Assembly: GCA_018715345.1 (NCBI GenBank)
Contig: DVLT01000044.1
Span: 1 to 51,798 of the forward strand
Direction: 5' to 3'
DNA from: Candidatus Onthocola gallistercoris
GTDB lineage: Bacteria; Bacillota; Clostridia; Lachnospirales; Lachnospiraceae
Length of the DNA: 51,798 nucleotides
Shown piece by piece: positions 45,201 through 51,798 of the stretch (the first letter of the stretch is position 1; each line of letters begins with the position of its first letter). The notes below the pieces were generated by a model. It was not told where the DNA came from, did no database searches, and was given only the letters and a program-made list of their open reading frames with translations. Made by a program: the position numbers and the translations under genes.

Positions 45201-45405
45201 GCGGTTCTATATAAACTTTATCTGCGATATTTTTATCGGTCATGATCGTGGCCGGATTGGAATTGACAAGGATAACTTCCACGCCTTCCTCTTTCAGGGA
45301 TCGGCAGGCCTGCGTGCCCGCATAATCAAATTCTGCCGCCTGGCCGATGATGATCGGTCCGGAACCGATGACAAGTACTTTTTTGATCGAATTTTTCTTA
45401 GGCAT
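42205..45405 (-). CDS. carB: Carbamoyl-phosphate synthase large subunit
   Basis: 1066 residues, full length. It makes carbamoyl phosphate for arginine and pyrimidines from ammonia handed over by CarA. The two homologous halves each carry an ATP-grasp domain (VIRPAYTLGGSGGGIAYD near 165; VLRPSYVLGGQGMQIAV-like VLVRPSYVLGGQGM near 703), and the N-termini of both halves begin with the VLVIGSGPIIIGQ/VLVLGSGPIRIGQ pattern. The C-terminal MGS-like allosteric domain covers about 930-1066. The start codon overlaps carA by 8 bases. Confidence 0.98.
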   Translation of the reverse strand: MPKKNSIKKVLVIGSGPIIIGQAAEFDYAGTQACRSLKEEGVEVILVNSNPATIMTDKNIADKVYIEPLNAEVLKKIILKEEPDSILPTLGGQAALNIAMELDESGFLKENRVERIGTSSLTIKRAEDRLAFKEAMEKINEPVAESDVCTTLQGCIDFAEKIGYPVVIRPAYTLGGSGGGIAYDQDQLREIASNGLRLSRVGEVLVERYIGGWKEIEYEVIRDSYGNCITVCNMENIDPVGVHTGDSIVVAPSQTLADKEYQMLRTSALKIITELGIQGGCNVQYALNPDSFEYCVIEVNPRVSRSSALASKATGYPIAKVAAKIALGYALDEIKNAVTGKTFASFEPALDYVVVKIPKWPFDKFISAKRTLTTQMKATGEVMSICPNFEGALMKALRSLEQNIYSLKYGDFDQLSDVELEERLHRIDDHRLFYIAEAIRRGRDLASIHEINKIDMWFLNKIKNLVDMEKRLETEPMTVELMQEAKRLEFPDKAIGALTHMSEAEVRAYRYKNDITAAFKMVDTCAAEFESETPYYYSCFGSANEVDPGDGMKKKVLVLGSGPIRIGQGIEFDYCSVHSVWALSEAGYETIIINNNPETVSTDFDIADKLYFEPLTPEDVENIVRLEKPDGAVVQFGGQTAIKLTEAIMKMGVPILGTSSDDVDAAEDRERFDEILEKCNIPRPAGTTVFTTEEALKAAEELGYPVLVRPSYVLGGQGMQIAVSDGDIVEFMNIINRDVQEHPILIDKYLMGQEVEVDGVCDGHDILIPGIMEHIERAGVHSGDSISVYPAQSLSDDVIQTLEDYTGRLARALHVKGLLNIQFIVHEEKVYVIEVNPRSSRTVPYISKVTGIPIVDIASKVIVGKTIRELGYTPGLQKKSDYIAIKQPVFSFEKLRGAEISLGPEMKSTGEVLGISKDFHEALYKSFLGAGVDLPRTKKMICTVKDSDKEELIPIAKRFAEIGYTIYATRSTAKALNDHGVPAIKINKISAGSPNVLDLILAGEVDLVIDTPTQGRVKSRDGFLIRRNAIETGVTCLTSLDTAKALLTSLETGDKSNLSIVDIAQI

Positions 45406-46477
45406 CCTTTGCCACCTCCATCATCTGAATAAATTTATCAAAAAGAAATCCTGTATCCTGGGGACCGCCGCAGGCTTCCGGGTGGAACTGTACGGTAAAT
45501 ACGTTTTTCCCCAGATAATGAAGGCCTTCCGTGCTGCCATCGTTGGCATTGATGAAGCTGACCTCCGCCACATCTTCCGGAACAGTCTTATCGGCCACCA
45601 CATATCCATGATTCTGGGTGGATATATACACCCGCCCGCTGGCCAGATCCTTCACCGGATGATTCACACCCCGGTGGCCCCACTTCATCTTACGGGTGTC
45701 CGAACCGTTGGCCAAGGCCAAAAGCTGATGTCCCAGGCAGATGCCGAACATGGGAATGCCGGATTCAAATAACTTTTTCACATTTTTGATGATCTCGCCG
45801 CAGTCCTGGGGATCGCCTGGGCCATTGGAAAGCATGATACCATCGGGCGCATCCTGGATGATCTCCTCTGCCGTCGTCCCGGCTGGATAGACTTGGATCT
45901 GGCAATCTCTCTTTGCCAATTCCCTTAAAATGTTCTGCTTCGCTCCAAAATCCATCAAAGCCACTTTATATTTACCATCAGAATATTTATATTTCTCCGG
46001 GCAGGATACACGGTAAACCACATCTTTTGCCTTGAAGGCCTGGATCTTTGGAAGGACCTCTTCCAGGTCATAATTTTCATCTGTGGTGATCATGCCGTTC
46101 ATCGTCCCCTGGGAACGGAGGATTTTGGTCAATGCCCGGGTATCGATGCCCTCTATCCCGGGAATATCGTTGTCGATCAGGAACTGTTCCAGGGAAGATG
46201 TATTCCGGAAATTGCTGGGATGTCTGGATAATTCCCGTACGATAAAACCGTCTGCCCAGGGCCGGTCATCTTCCATATCCTCATATGCCACACCATAATT
46301 TCCGATCAGCGGATAGGTCATGACCACAGCCTGGCCCGCATAGGAAGCATCGGTCAATATTTCCAGGTAGCCGGTCATGGATGTGTTGAACACGATCTCA
46401 CTGATGACTTCCTTCCTGGCTCCTATAGCCTTGCCTTCAAATACTGTGCCGTCCGCAAGTATTAAAAATGCCCTCAT
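45398..46477 (-). CDS. carA: Carbamoyl-phosphate synthase small subunit
   Basis: 359-residue glutamine amidotransferase subunit. The class I glutaminase site is MFGICLGHQLLALA (nucleophile Cys near 244), with the FHPEACGGPQDT histidine-glutamate pair near the C-terminus and LSNGPGDPQDC upstream. The start ATG at 46477 lies behind a GAGGAACGGTGACGAG stretch. First gene of carA-carB-bioY. The promoter is about 150 bases upstream, and ARG-box-like sites lie in the leader, suggesting arginine control. Confidence 0.97.
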   Translation of the reverse strand: MRAFLILADGTVFEGKAIGARKEVISEIVFNTSMTGYLEILTDASYAGQAVVMTYPLIGNYGVAYEDMEDDRPWADGFIVRELSRHPSNFRNTSSLEQFLIDNDIPGIEGIDTRALTKILRSQGTMNGMITTDENYDLEEVLPKIQAFKAKDVVYRVSCPEKYKYSDGKYKVALMDFGAKQNILRELAKRDCQIQVYPAGTTAEEIIQDAPDGIMLSNGPGDPQDCGEIIKNVKKLFESGIPMFGICLGHQLLALANGSDTRKMKWGHRGVNHPVKDLASGRVYISTQNHGYVVADKTVPEDVAEVSFINANDGSTEGLHYLGKNVFTVQFHPEACGGPQDTGFLFDKFIQMMEVAKDA

Positions 46478-46528
46478 CTCGTCACCGTTCCTCTCTTCAT
46501 AAATATTCGTCTTAAAGCTTCTTTTTGG

Positions 46529-46560
46529 TATAAATATTCATATTTCCTGCATTTTATTCA
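46529..46560. promoter_or_regulatory. Putative ARG boxes in the carA leader
   Basis: TATAAATATTCATA (46529-46542) and TGCATTTTATTCA (46548-46560) resemble half-palindromic ARG boxes and are about 19 bases apart centre to centre, close to the spacing of paired ArgR/AhrC sites. They resemble the two sites between argC and argG. Confidence 0.45.
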
Positions 46561-46634
46561 AAAAAAAAGAGGGTATCATGTATTTTATACATTGATTTCT
46601 TTTTTTATCAGGAAGCAATATTTAAACTTTCGAT

Positions 46635-46663
46635 ATTGTAGCACAATATGTTAAAAAAAACAA
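46635..46663 (-). promoter_or_regulatory. Sigma-A promoter of carA-carB-bioY
   Basis: On the minus strand, TTGTTT (46658-46663), 17 bases, TACAAT (46635-46640). The leader of about 150 bases contains an ATGTAT/ATACAT hairpin followed after about ten bases by nine T residues (about 46561-46595), a weak attenuator-like arrangement. No PyrR-binding loop motif was recognised. The remaining part of the 430-base gap carries no gene. Confidence 0.6.
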
Positions 46664-46853
46664 CCTTATTTTTTTTGTGGATACATGAAAATAATGTAGG
46701 ATTGCCCTCCCATATGTAACAACTAAACACCAAAACCCACTATCATGCGCTTTCCTTTCACCTTTGGATCGATCACAGCCAAAGCAGCAACTATTTCTTA
46801 AACCCACGCTGGTACAATGTGGCAATAGCTTTATTGTCAATAAACTTTTGACC

Positions 46854-46904
46854 GTATCATTTCACCCCGATGCCGCATATACTGTAAAAAAACGCAGAGG
46901 GGTA
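46854..46904 (+). promoter_or_regulatory. Sporulation-type promoter and RBS of the SleC-like gene
   Basis: CATATACT (46876-46883) matches the sigma-E -10 consensus CATACAHT at seven of eight positions, and TATCATT stands about 14 bases upstream where a sigma-E -35 would be. A GAGGGG ribosome binding site follows and ATG is at 46908. A sigma-K reading is also possible. Confidence 0.45.
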
Positions 46905-46907
46905 TTT

Positions 46908-48158
46908 ATGCCCGAAAATCTTTCAATGACCGATAAAGGCCAGATCCATTTTGCCGTCACTTCCCAGGCAGATAACACGCCTATCCCCGACGCCACCGTA
47001 TCCATCTCTTCCCCATCGGATCCGTCCATCATACTGGAACAGGTAAAAACCGACTCCAGCGGGATGAGTGAAGATGTGGATCTGGCGGCGCCTCCGGTGG
47101 AATACAGCATGTCTTTGGGTGATGTGCAGCCCTATTCGGACTACAACCTGAACATCACCGCTCCCGGTTTTGAAAATGTTTCCATTTCCGGCATACAGAT
47201 CCTTTCCGGCCAGGATTCCCTGTCAAAAATATCCATGCGTCCCATACGCAGTGAGCGGGATGTGGCCGATCCGCTTGTCATCGGCGGACACACCCTCTGG
47301 GAACTTTATCCTCCAAAGATTGCCGAAAACGAGATCAAAACAGTGGCAGAAACCGGCGAGATCGTCCTCAGCAGGGTAGTCATACCGGAAACCATCATTG
47401 TCCATGCCGGTCCTCCCAGCGATGCATCCGCCGCCAATTATTACGTTCCCTACAAAGATTACATCAAAAATGTGGCTTCCAGCGAAATTTACGCCACCTG
47501 GCCAGAAGCCACTATCATCGCCAATGTGCTGGCGATCATGTCCTTTACTCTGAACCGGGTTTATACCGAATGGTACCGGAACAAAGGATTTGACTTCACC
47601 ATCACCGCTTCCACTGCTTATGATCAGTTTTTTGTTTACGGCAGGAATGTTTACGATAGTATCTCTCAAGTGGTGGACACTATCTTTACCAATTTCCTTT
47701 CCCGTCCGGATGTGAGCCAGCCTATCCTGACCCAGTACTGCGATGGCAAACGGACCACCTGCCCCAACTGGCTGTCCCAGTGGGGGTCCAAAGAACTGGG
47801 GGACAAAGGTTACACGCCTTTGGAGATCATCCAGTATTATTATGGAGATGATATGTATATCAACAGTGCGGAACAGATCAGCGGCATCCCCGCCTCCTGG
47901 CCAGGTACCAACCTGACTATTGGATCTCGAGGCGATAAGGTCCGCCAGATGCAGGAGCAGCTTACCCGTATATCCCAAAATTATCCTGCCATCCCTCCGG
48001 CCACGCCAGACGGCATCTTCGGGGAAAACACAAGACGTTCCGTGGAAAAATTTCAGGAAGTGTTCGGCCTGCCTGCCACGGGTATCGTGGACTATCCCAC
48101 CTGGTATAAGATCAGCGAAATCTATGTGGCTGTCAGCCGTATCGCTGAATTGAACTGA
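46908..48158 (+). CDS. sleC: SleC-like spore cortex-lytic enzyme
   Basis: 416 residues. N-terminal beta-rich propeptide-like domain (about 10-110; KTDSSGMSEDVDLAAPP), a central SpoIID/SleC-type lytic domain (about 178-320) with the conserved YVPYKDYIKNVASSEIY, where Glu193 is the probable catalytic residue, and a C-terminal peptidoglycan-binding domain (about 336-402; GSRGDKVRQMQEQL, DGIFGENTRRSVEKFQ). No signal peptide is seen, which fits mother-cell synthesis and deposition in the spore. Clostridial SleC is activated by Csp proteases at germination. The start is at 46908, where an RBS is seen; longer frames upstream are not supported. Whether this is the true SleC or a paralogue is unclear. 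Confidence 0.83.
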   Translation: MPENLSMTDKGQIHFAVTSQADNTPIPDATVSISSPSDPSIILEQVKTDSSGMSEDVDLAAPPVEYSMSLGDVQPYSDYNLNITAPGFENVSISGIQILSGQDSLSKISMRPIRSERDVADPLVIGGHTLWELYPPKIAENEIKTVAETGEIVLSRVVIPETIIVHAGPPSDASAANYYVPYKDYIKNVASSEIYATWPEATIIANVLAIMSFTLNRVYTEWYRNKGFDFTITASTAYDQFFVYGRNVYDSISQVVDTIFTNFLSRPDVSQPILTQYCDGKRTTCPNWLSQWGSKELGDKGYTPLEIIQYYYGDDMYINSAEQISGIPASWPGTNLTIGSRGDKVRQMQEQLTRISQNYPAIPPATPDGIFGENTRRSVEKFQEVFGLPATGIVDYPTWYKISEIYVAVSRIAELN

Positions 48159-48243
48159 ACGTATGCAAACGGTTGGACAGCGGATATTTTCTGTCTTTTC
48201 GAGTTCGGTCATCTTTGTTCAGATCAAAAATGTCCTGCATGAT

Positions 48244-48280
48244 AAAAGGCTATGGAGTTTTTGGCTCCATAGCCTTTTTT
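48244..48280. terminator. Bidirectional terminator
   Basis: AAAAGGCTATGGAG (48244-48257) pairs with CTCCATAGCCTTTTTT (48265-48280), with T tracts on both strands. It lies between the convergent SleC-like gene and P-type ATPase gene. Confidence 0.92.
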
Positions 48281-48290
48281 AACAGTCCGG

Positions 48291-50618
48291 TCATCCATGC
48301 TGTCTTGTGATCATCCGGATCGCTTTGGACAGGTAATTGAAAATGTACTGGGTCAGTAAAGCCAGCGGGACGATAAAGATCATCCGCCAGTTAAACAGAC
48401 TGTAGATGCTGAACAGATCCGGGAAGAACAGTATGGCTGCCATGAAAATGACGAATACGCCGATACACAGCCATGTCCGCCGGGTATTCATGGGCCTGCA
48501 CACTTCGATCACCACGAACATACTGATAATGCCTGCCATGAGAAGATTGTAAGTGGACAGCATCATATCATCGAAACCAAACAATATGGCCACCAGCTGA
48601 TTGAGCAGCATGACAATGACCATGGTCAAAGCGCTTGGCAAAGATATCCGCAGCACATTCCTCAGGAAGCCGTTGCTTGTCACCGCTTCCGTCTGTTCCA
48701 GCGTCAATATGAAACTGGGGATACCGATCATCGCCGCGCTGATAATGCTCAGATGGATCGGTATAAACGGATAGGACCGTCCAAGGAGGATGAAGATCAC
48801 ACTGAGCAGCACCGAATAGATCGTCTTGGTCAGATAAAGAGCGCTGACTCTTTCAATATTGGATATGATCATCCGTCCTTCCCGTACGATGGACTTCATA
48901 CTGGCAAAATTGGAATCCATCAAAACGATATGCGCCACCTGCTTTGCCGCATCGCTGCCCGCCGCCATGGCGATACCGCAGTTGGCATCCTTCAGCGCCA
49001 GAACGTCGTTGACACCATCACCCACCATCCCGACCACATGGCCGTTGGCCTGGTAGGCTTTGACGATCCGCTGTTTTTGCTCCGGCCGTACACGGCCATA
49101 AACCGTATAATTGCCCACCACTTCCCGCAGTTCTTCAAAATCCTCCGGCAGCGTATTGGCGTCCACATAACGTTCGCCGCCCTCCAGGCCGGCTGCCACT
49201 GCAATATGGGAAACCGTCACCGGATTATCCCCGGAAATCACCTTTATGGATACGTTCTGGGAACGAAAATACTCAAATGTATCATGGGCCTCCGGCCGGA
49301 TACAGTCGGAAATGACGATCAGGCCCGCCGCCGTCACCGCACCTGCCGATCCATCCTCGCTGGAGATCCCGGTGGATCGTCCCAGCAAAAGGACACGCAG
49401 TCCCTGTTCCGAATAAGCATTGATCTTCTCATCCAGGGTTTCATCCCCTTTGATCAGGAACTCGGGGGCGCCCAATACATAATCCCCCTCATTTTCAAAA
49501 GATATACCTCTGTATTTTCTTTCAGAAGAAAACGGGATCTTATCCCGGATCTTCCATTTATCCGACTTGGTAAAATAGGACATGAGCGCATCCTGGGTGG
49601 CATTCACGTCATCAAAGGCAAAGGCCATCTCATTCATCACATTTTTGATCCTGGTCTCATCCTCTGCAAGAGGCACCACCTCCACCACCTTCAGTTCACC
49701 GGTGGTGATGGTCCCTGTCTTATCCAGGCAAAGCACATCCACCCGGGCTAAAGCCTCAATGGCTTCCATCTCCTGGACAAGGGCCTTCTTGCCGGCAAGC
49801 CGTCCCACGCCAAGGATAAAGGAAATACTGGTAAGCAGCACAAGTCCTTCCGGTATCATACCGATGATACCCGCCACCGTATTGACTAGGGCATCGGAAA
49901 AATTGCTGCCTTCCGCTGCCCTCTGGGACATGAATAAAAGGATCCCCACAGGGATGATGATAAATCCCACTGTTTTTATGATCTTTTTAATGGAATCCTG
50001 CATCTCGGACGACGCCCGTTTTTTATCCTTTGCCTGACTGGCCAGCTGGGTCGCATAATTATCTTTTCCCACATGGATGACCTGGGCCCGTCCGCTGCCT
50101 GCCACGAGAAAGCTACCGGACCACAGGGTATCTCCCGGCTGTTTTTTGACCGGTCGGGACTCTCCGGTGATCATGGACTCATTGACTTCAATGCCATCGG
50201 AAGTCAGGACTTGACAGTCTGCTCCGATCTGATCCCCGTTCTCCACAGCGATCAGATCATCCATGACCAGTTCTTCGATGGGAATATCTTTAAATACCCC
50301 ATCCCGGCATACCGTCGCCCTGGACGCGGTGATCACTTCCAGATTATCGATCAGCTTCTTTACCTTTAACTCCTGGTAAATACCGATCAGCGAATTGGCC
50401 AGCATGACCCCCAGAAACGTCAGGTTCTTGATCTGACCGGAAATAATGACCAGGGCCGCCAGTACCAGGTTCAGAAAATTGAAATAGGTCAGCGTATGGC
50501 AGCGTATGATCTCCCGCGTGGTTTTCGATATGTGGTTGTCAGAAATATTCACAAGACCCTTTTGGATCCGGTTTTGTACCTGATCAGAGGTCAGTCCCTG
50601 ATTGTATCGATCCTGCAT
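48291..50618 (-). CDS. Cation-translocating P-type ATPase, CtpE-like
   Basis: 775 residues. Actuator TGES (151-154), the M4 motif GMIPEGLVLLTS (about 253-264), phosphorylated Asp299 in DKTGTITTGE, and GDGVNDVLALKDANCGIAMA are all present, so it should be active. The IPEGLVLLTS motif and the absence of N-terminal Cys-x-x-Cys metal domains argue against a copper or zinc exporter and fit the CtpE-like group, for which calcium transport has been proposed in mycobacteria. The substrate here is inference. It starts 17 bases after metA, with AAGGAAGG as RBS, and is probably co-transcribed with it. Confidence 0.9.
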   Translation of the reverse strand: MQDRYNQGLTSDQVQNRIQKGLVNISDNHISKTTREIIRCHTLTYFNFLNLVLAALVIISGQIKNLTFLGVMLANSLIGIYQELKVKKLIDNLEVITASRATVCRDGVFKDIPIEELVMDDLIAVENGDQIGADCQVLTSDGIEVNESMITGESRPVKKQPGDTLWSGSFLVAGSGRAQVIHVGKDNYATQLASQAKDKKRASSEMQDSIKKIIKTVGFIIIPVGILLFMSQRAAEGSNFSDALVNTVAGIIGMIPEGLVLLTSISFILGVGRLAGKKALVQEMEAIEALARVDVLCLDKTGTITTGELKVVEVVPLAEDETRIKNVMNEMAFAFDDVNATQDALMSYFTKSDKWKIRDKIPFSSERKYRGISFENEGDYVLGAPEFLIKGDETLDEKINAYSEQGLRVLLLGRSTGISSEDGSAGAVTAAGLIVISDCIRPEAHDTFEYFRSQNVSIKVISGDNPVTVSHIAVAAGLEGGERYVDANTLPEDFEELREVVGNYTVYGRVRPEQKQRIVKAYQANGHVVGMVGDGVNDVLALKDANCGIAMAAGSDAAKQVAHIVLMDSNFASMKSIVREGRMIISNIERVSALYLTKTIYSVLLSVIFILLGRSYPFIPIHLSIISAAMIGIPSFILTLEQTEAVTSNGFLRNVLRISLPSALTMVIVMLLNQLVAILFGFDDMMLSTYNLLMAGIISMFVVIEVCRPMNTRRTWLCIGVFVIFMAAILFFPDLFSIYSLFNWRMIFIVPLALLTQYIFNYLSKAIRMITRQHG

Positions 50619-50635
50619 GTATAACCTTCCTTAAT

Positions 50636-51574
50636 TCAGTCATTCTCCTTAAAAGTGGCAACGCCATCCTTTAATTCATAGGGTGTGGTCTGATAGACGA
50701 AATAATTCAGCCAGTTGGAATAGACCCATGTACCGTGGGCCCTCCATCTCATGATCGGCTCCTTTGTCGGATCATCATCTTTAAAATAGTTGACCGGTAT
50801 GTCCGGATCCAATCCTTTTTTCACATCCCGGAAATATTCCTTCGCCAACGTATCTTTGTCATATTCGGAATGGCCCATGACAAAAAACTGGGATCCGCTT
50901 TCATTGCCGATGATATATATACCAGCCTCGTCCGACATGGCCATGATCTTCAGATCCGGTATCTTTTCCACATCCTTTGGGTCAATATAGGTATTTCTGG
51001 AATGGGGCACATAAAATTCCGAGTCAAATCCCCGGAACAATCTGGATTTTTCGTTCAGCAGATAATGCCTGTACACACCGGAAAGTTTTTTCTCCAGCCG
51101 GCGTTTCGGGATCCCATAATGATAGTAAAGTCCAGCCTGGGCTCCCCAACAGATATGAAAGGTGGAATGAACATTCTCTTTGGACCATTCCATCACCTGA
51201 CAAAGTTCGTCCCAATATTCCACTTCTTCGTATTCCAGTAGTTCCACCGGAGCGCCGGTTATGATCAGTCCATCGTATCGTTTATCTTTGATCTGATCAA
51301 ATGTCTGATAGAAGGTCAGCATATGCTCTTCTGAAACATTTTTAGACACATGACTGGCCATCTGTAAAAGATCCACCTCGATCTGAAGGGGGGTGTTGGA
51401 CAGGCACCGCAAAATCTGGGTCTCTGTCTCGATCTTTGTGGGCATCAGATTTAAAATAACGATCTTTAATGGCCGGATATCCTGAGTCAACGCCCGGCGT
51501 TCTGTCATCACGAATATATGTTCTTCTTCCAATATCTGTCTTGCCGGAAGATCATTCTGTATTTTTATTGGCAT
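50636..51574 (-). CDS. metA: Homoserine O-acetyltransferase of MetA type
   Basis: 312 residues, standard MetA length. The catalytic triad is in canonical positions: Cys142 (HICWGAQ), His235 (GHSEYD) and Glu237. Residue 111 is Glu (GAPVELLEY), whereas E. coli MetA has Gly there. In characterised MetA enzymes Glu111 marks use of acetyl-CoA, so this is probably an acetyltransferase despite frequent annotation as a succinyltransferase. It opens methionine synthesis from homoserine. The start has AGGAG 8 bases upstream of ATG. The promoter lies immediately upstream, without room for a SAM riboswitch or T-box, and the ATPase gene follows after 17 bases. Confidence 0.95.
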   Translation of the reverse strand: MPIKIQNDLPARQILEEEHIFVMTERRALTQDIRPLKIVILNLMPTKIETETQILRCLSNTPLQIEVDLLQMASHVSKNVSEEHMLTFYQTFDQIKDKRYDGLIITGAPVELLEYEEVEYWDELCQVMEWSKENVHSTFHICWGAQAGLYYHYGIPKRRLEKKLSGVYRHYLLNEKSRLFRGFDSEFYVPHSRNTYIDPKDVEKIPDLKIMAMSDEAGIYIIGNESGSQFFVMGHSEYDKDTLAKEYFRDVKKGLDPDIPVNYFKDDDPTKEPIMRWRAHGTWVYSNWLNYFVYQTTPYELKDGVATFKEND

Positions 51575-51607
51575 ATTCCTATCTCCTGTATTATCAATGT
51601 CGTTTTT

Positions 51608-51636
51608 ATTCTAAGCCTTTTTACGTTCATCGTCAA
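51608..51636 (-). promoter_or_regulatory. metA: Sigma-A promoter of metA
   Basis: On the minus strand, TTGACG (51631-51636), 17 bases, TAGAAT (51608-51613), about 33 bases before the metA ATG. The leader is too short for a riboswitch. Confidence 0.7.
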
Positions 51637-51661
51637 GGAATGGAATCTTACGATTTTCATT

Positions 51662-51695
51662 CAAAAAAAGGTCTGTTTCCCAACAGACCTTTCCC
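51662..51695 (-). terminator. Terminator of the gene at the right edge
   Basis: AGGTCTGTT and AACAGACCT form a perfect 9-base-pair stem with a TCCC loop; on the minus strand seven T residues follow. It closes the gene ending at 51709 and separates it from metA. Confidence 0.9.
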
Positions 51696-51708
51696 CTTCC
51701 GATAAAAA

Positions 51709-51798
51709 TCACTTTTTTATCATATCCGCGGCATATCCGGCAAATTCCCGGATAGCCATCCGGCAAACATCATTCATCCGTATCTGGGATGTGGGGCC
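51709..51798 (-). CDS. C-terminal fragment of an unidentified protein
   Basis: Only the last 29 codons and a TGA stop are in the window; the frame is open to the right edge and is followed by a strong terminator at the right distance. The tail reads RMNDVCRMAIREFAGYAAD and ends in MIKK, probably a C-terminal helix. No family can be named from so little sequence. The gene continues beyond position 51798. Confidence 0.55.
   Translation of the reverse strand, partial: GPTSQIRMNDVCRMAIREFAGYAADMIKK

Noticed and set aside
46478-46640. PyrR attenuator in the carA leader
   Set aside because: The conserved PyrR-binding loop was not found; only a weak AT-rich hairpin with a distant T run is visible.
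1-51798. CRISPR arrays, insertion sequences, prophage genes, tRNA or rRNA genes
   Set aside because: No regularly spaced repeats, transposase-like or phage-like proteins, or structural RNA genes were seen; gaps between genes are below 450 bases.

Overview
The window looks like a chromosomal segment of a spore-forming, low-to-moderate GC Firmicute, most probably a member of the Lachnospiraceae/Clostridia. Reasons: strong AGGAGG-type ribosome binding sites throughout, sigma-A promoters with 17-bp spacing, a CIRCE element, a SleC-like spore cortex-lytic enzyme, a GerMN lipoprotein, a cyclic (ArgJ) arginine pathway and a [4Fe-4S]-type PurF. No insertion sequence, prophage, CRISPR array, rRNA or tRNA was seen.

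Region 1 (1-9.8 kb) is a Ter-type stress-response locus. On the minus strand a YceG-like protein, TelA and TerD form one run. It is preceded by an unusual protein that joins one YceG-type repeat to an HtrA-like serine protease. A CitE/HpcH-type lyase is divergent from these. Facing it are two overlapping phosphoribosyltransferase genes, one with a C-terminal PELOTA-like RNA-binding domain and one with a TRSP domain, and an HD phosphohydrolase. Comparative genomics by others has proposed that such genes make a nucleoside-like metabolite. Usual partners (HAD, ATP-grasp, TerC) are absent here and may lie left of the window. This is the least understood system in the window; the YceG repeat/protease fusion is its most distinctive part.

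Region 2 (9.8-17.2 kb) is one minus-strand run: comEA, an OmpR-type response regulator, a sensor kinase, a GerMN lipoprotein, comEC and holA. DNA-uptake genes thus enclose a regulator-kinase-lipoprotein triplet laid out like actinobacterial MtrA-MtrB-LpqB.

Region 3 (17.3-24 kb) holds a small DMT transporter and arginine biosynthesis: argC-argJ-argB-argD on the minus strand and divergent argG, with ARG-box-like sites between them.

Region 4 (24-33.2 kb) holds a thioesterase/aconitase-superfamily hydratase pair, an overlapping radical SAM-PAP2-AI-2E-type transporter cluster, a cytidylate kinase-like gene, a YtcJ-type amidohydrolase and an RpiR regulator.

Region 5 (33.3-42.2 kb) holds htpG behind a CIRCE element, a small conserved gene, purC-purF-purB, a GNAT acetyltransferase, a ZIP metal transporter and bioY.

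Region 6 (42.2-51.8 kb) holds carA-carB (probably co-transcribed with bioY), the SleC-like enzyme, a CtpE-like P-type ATPase tightly behind metA (with the Glu111 expected of an acetyl-CoA-using enzyme), and the 3' end of an unidentified gene. carAB supplies carbamoyl phosphate to the arginine and pyrimidine pathways, and it also has ARG-box-like sites upstream.
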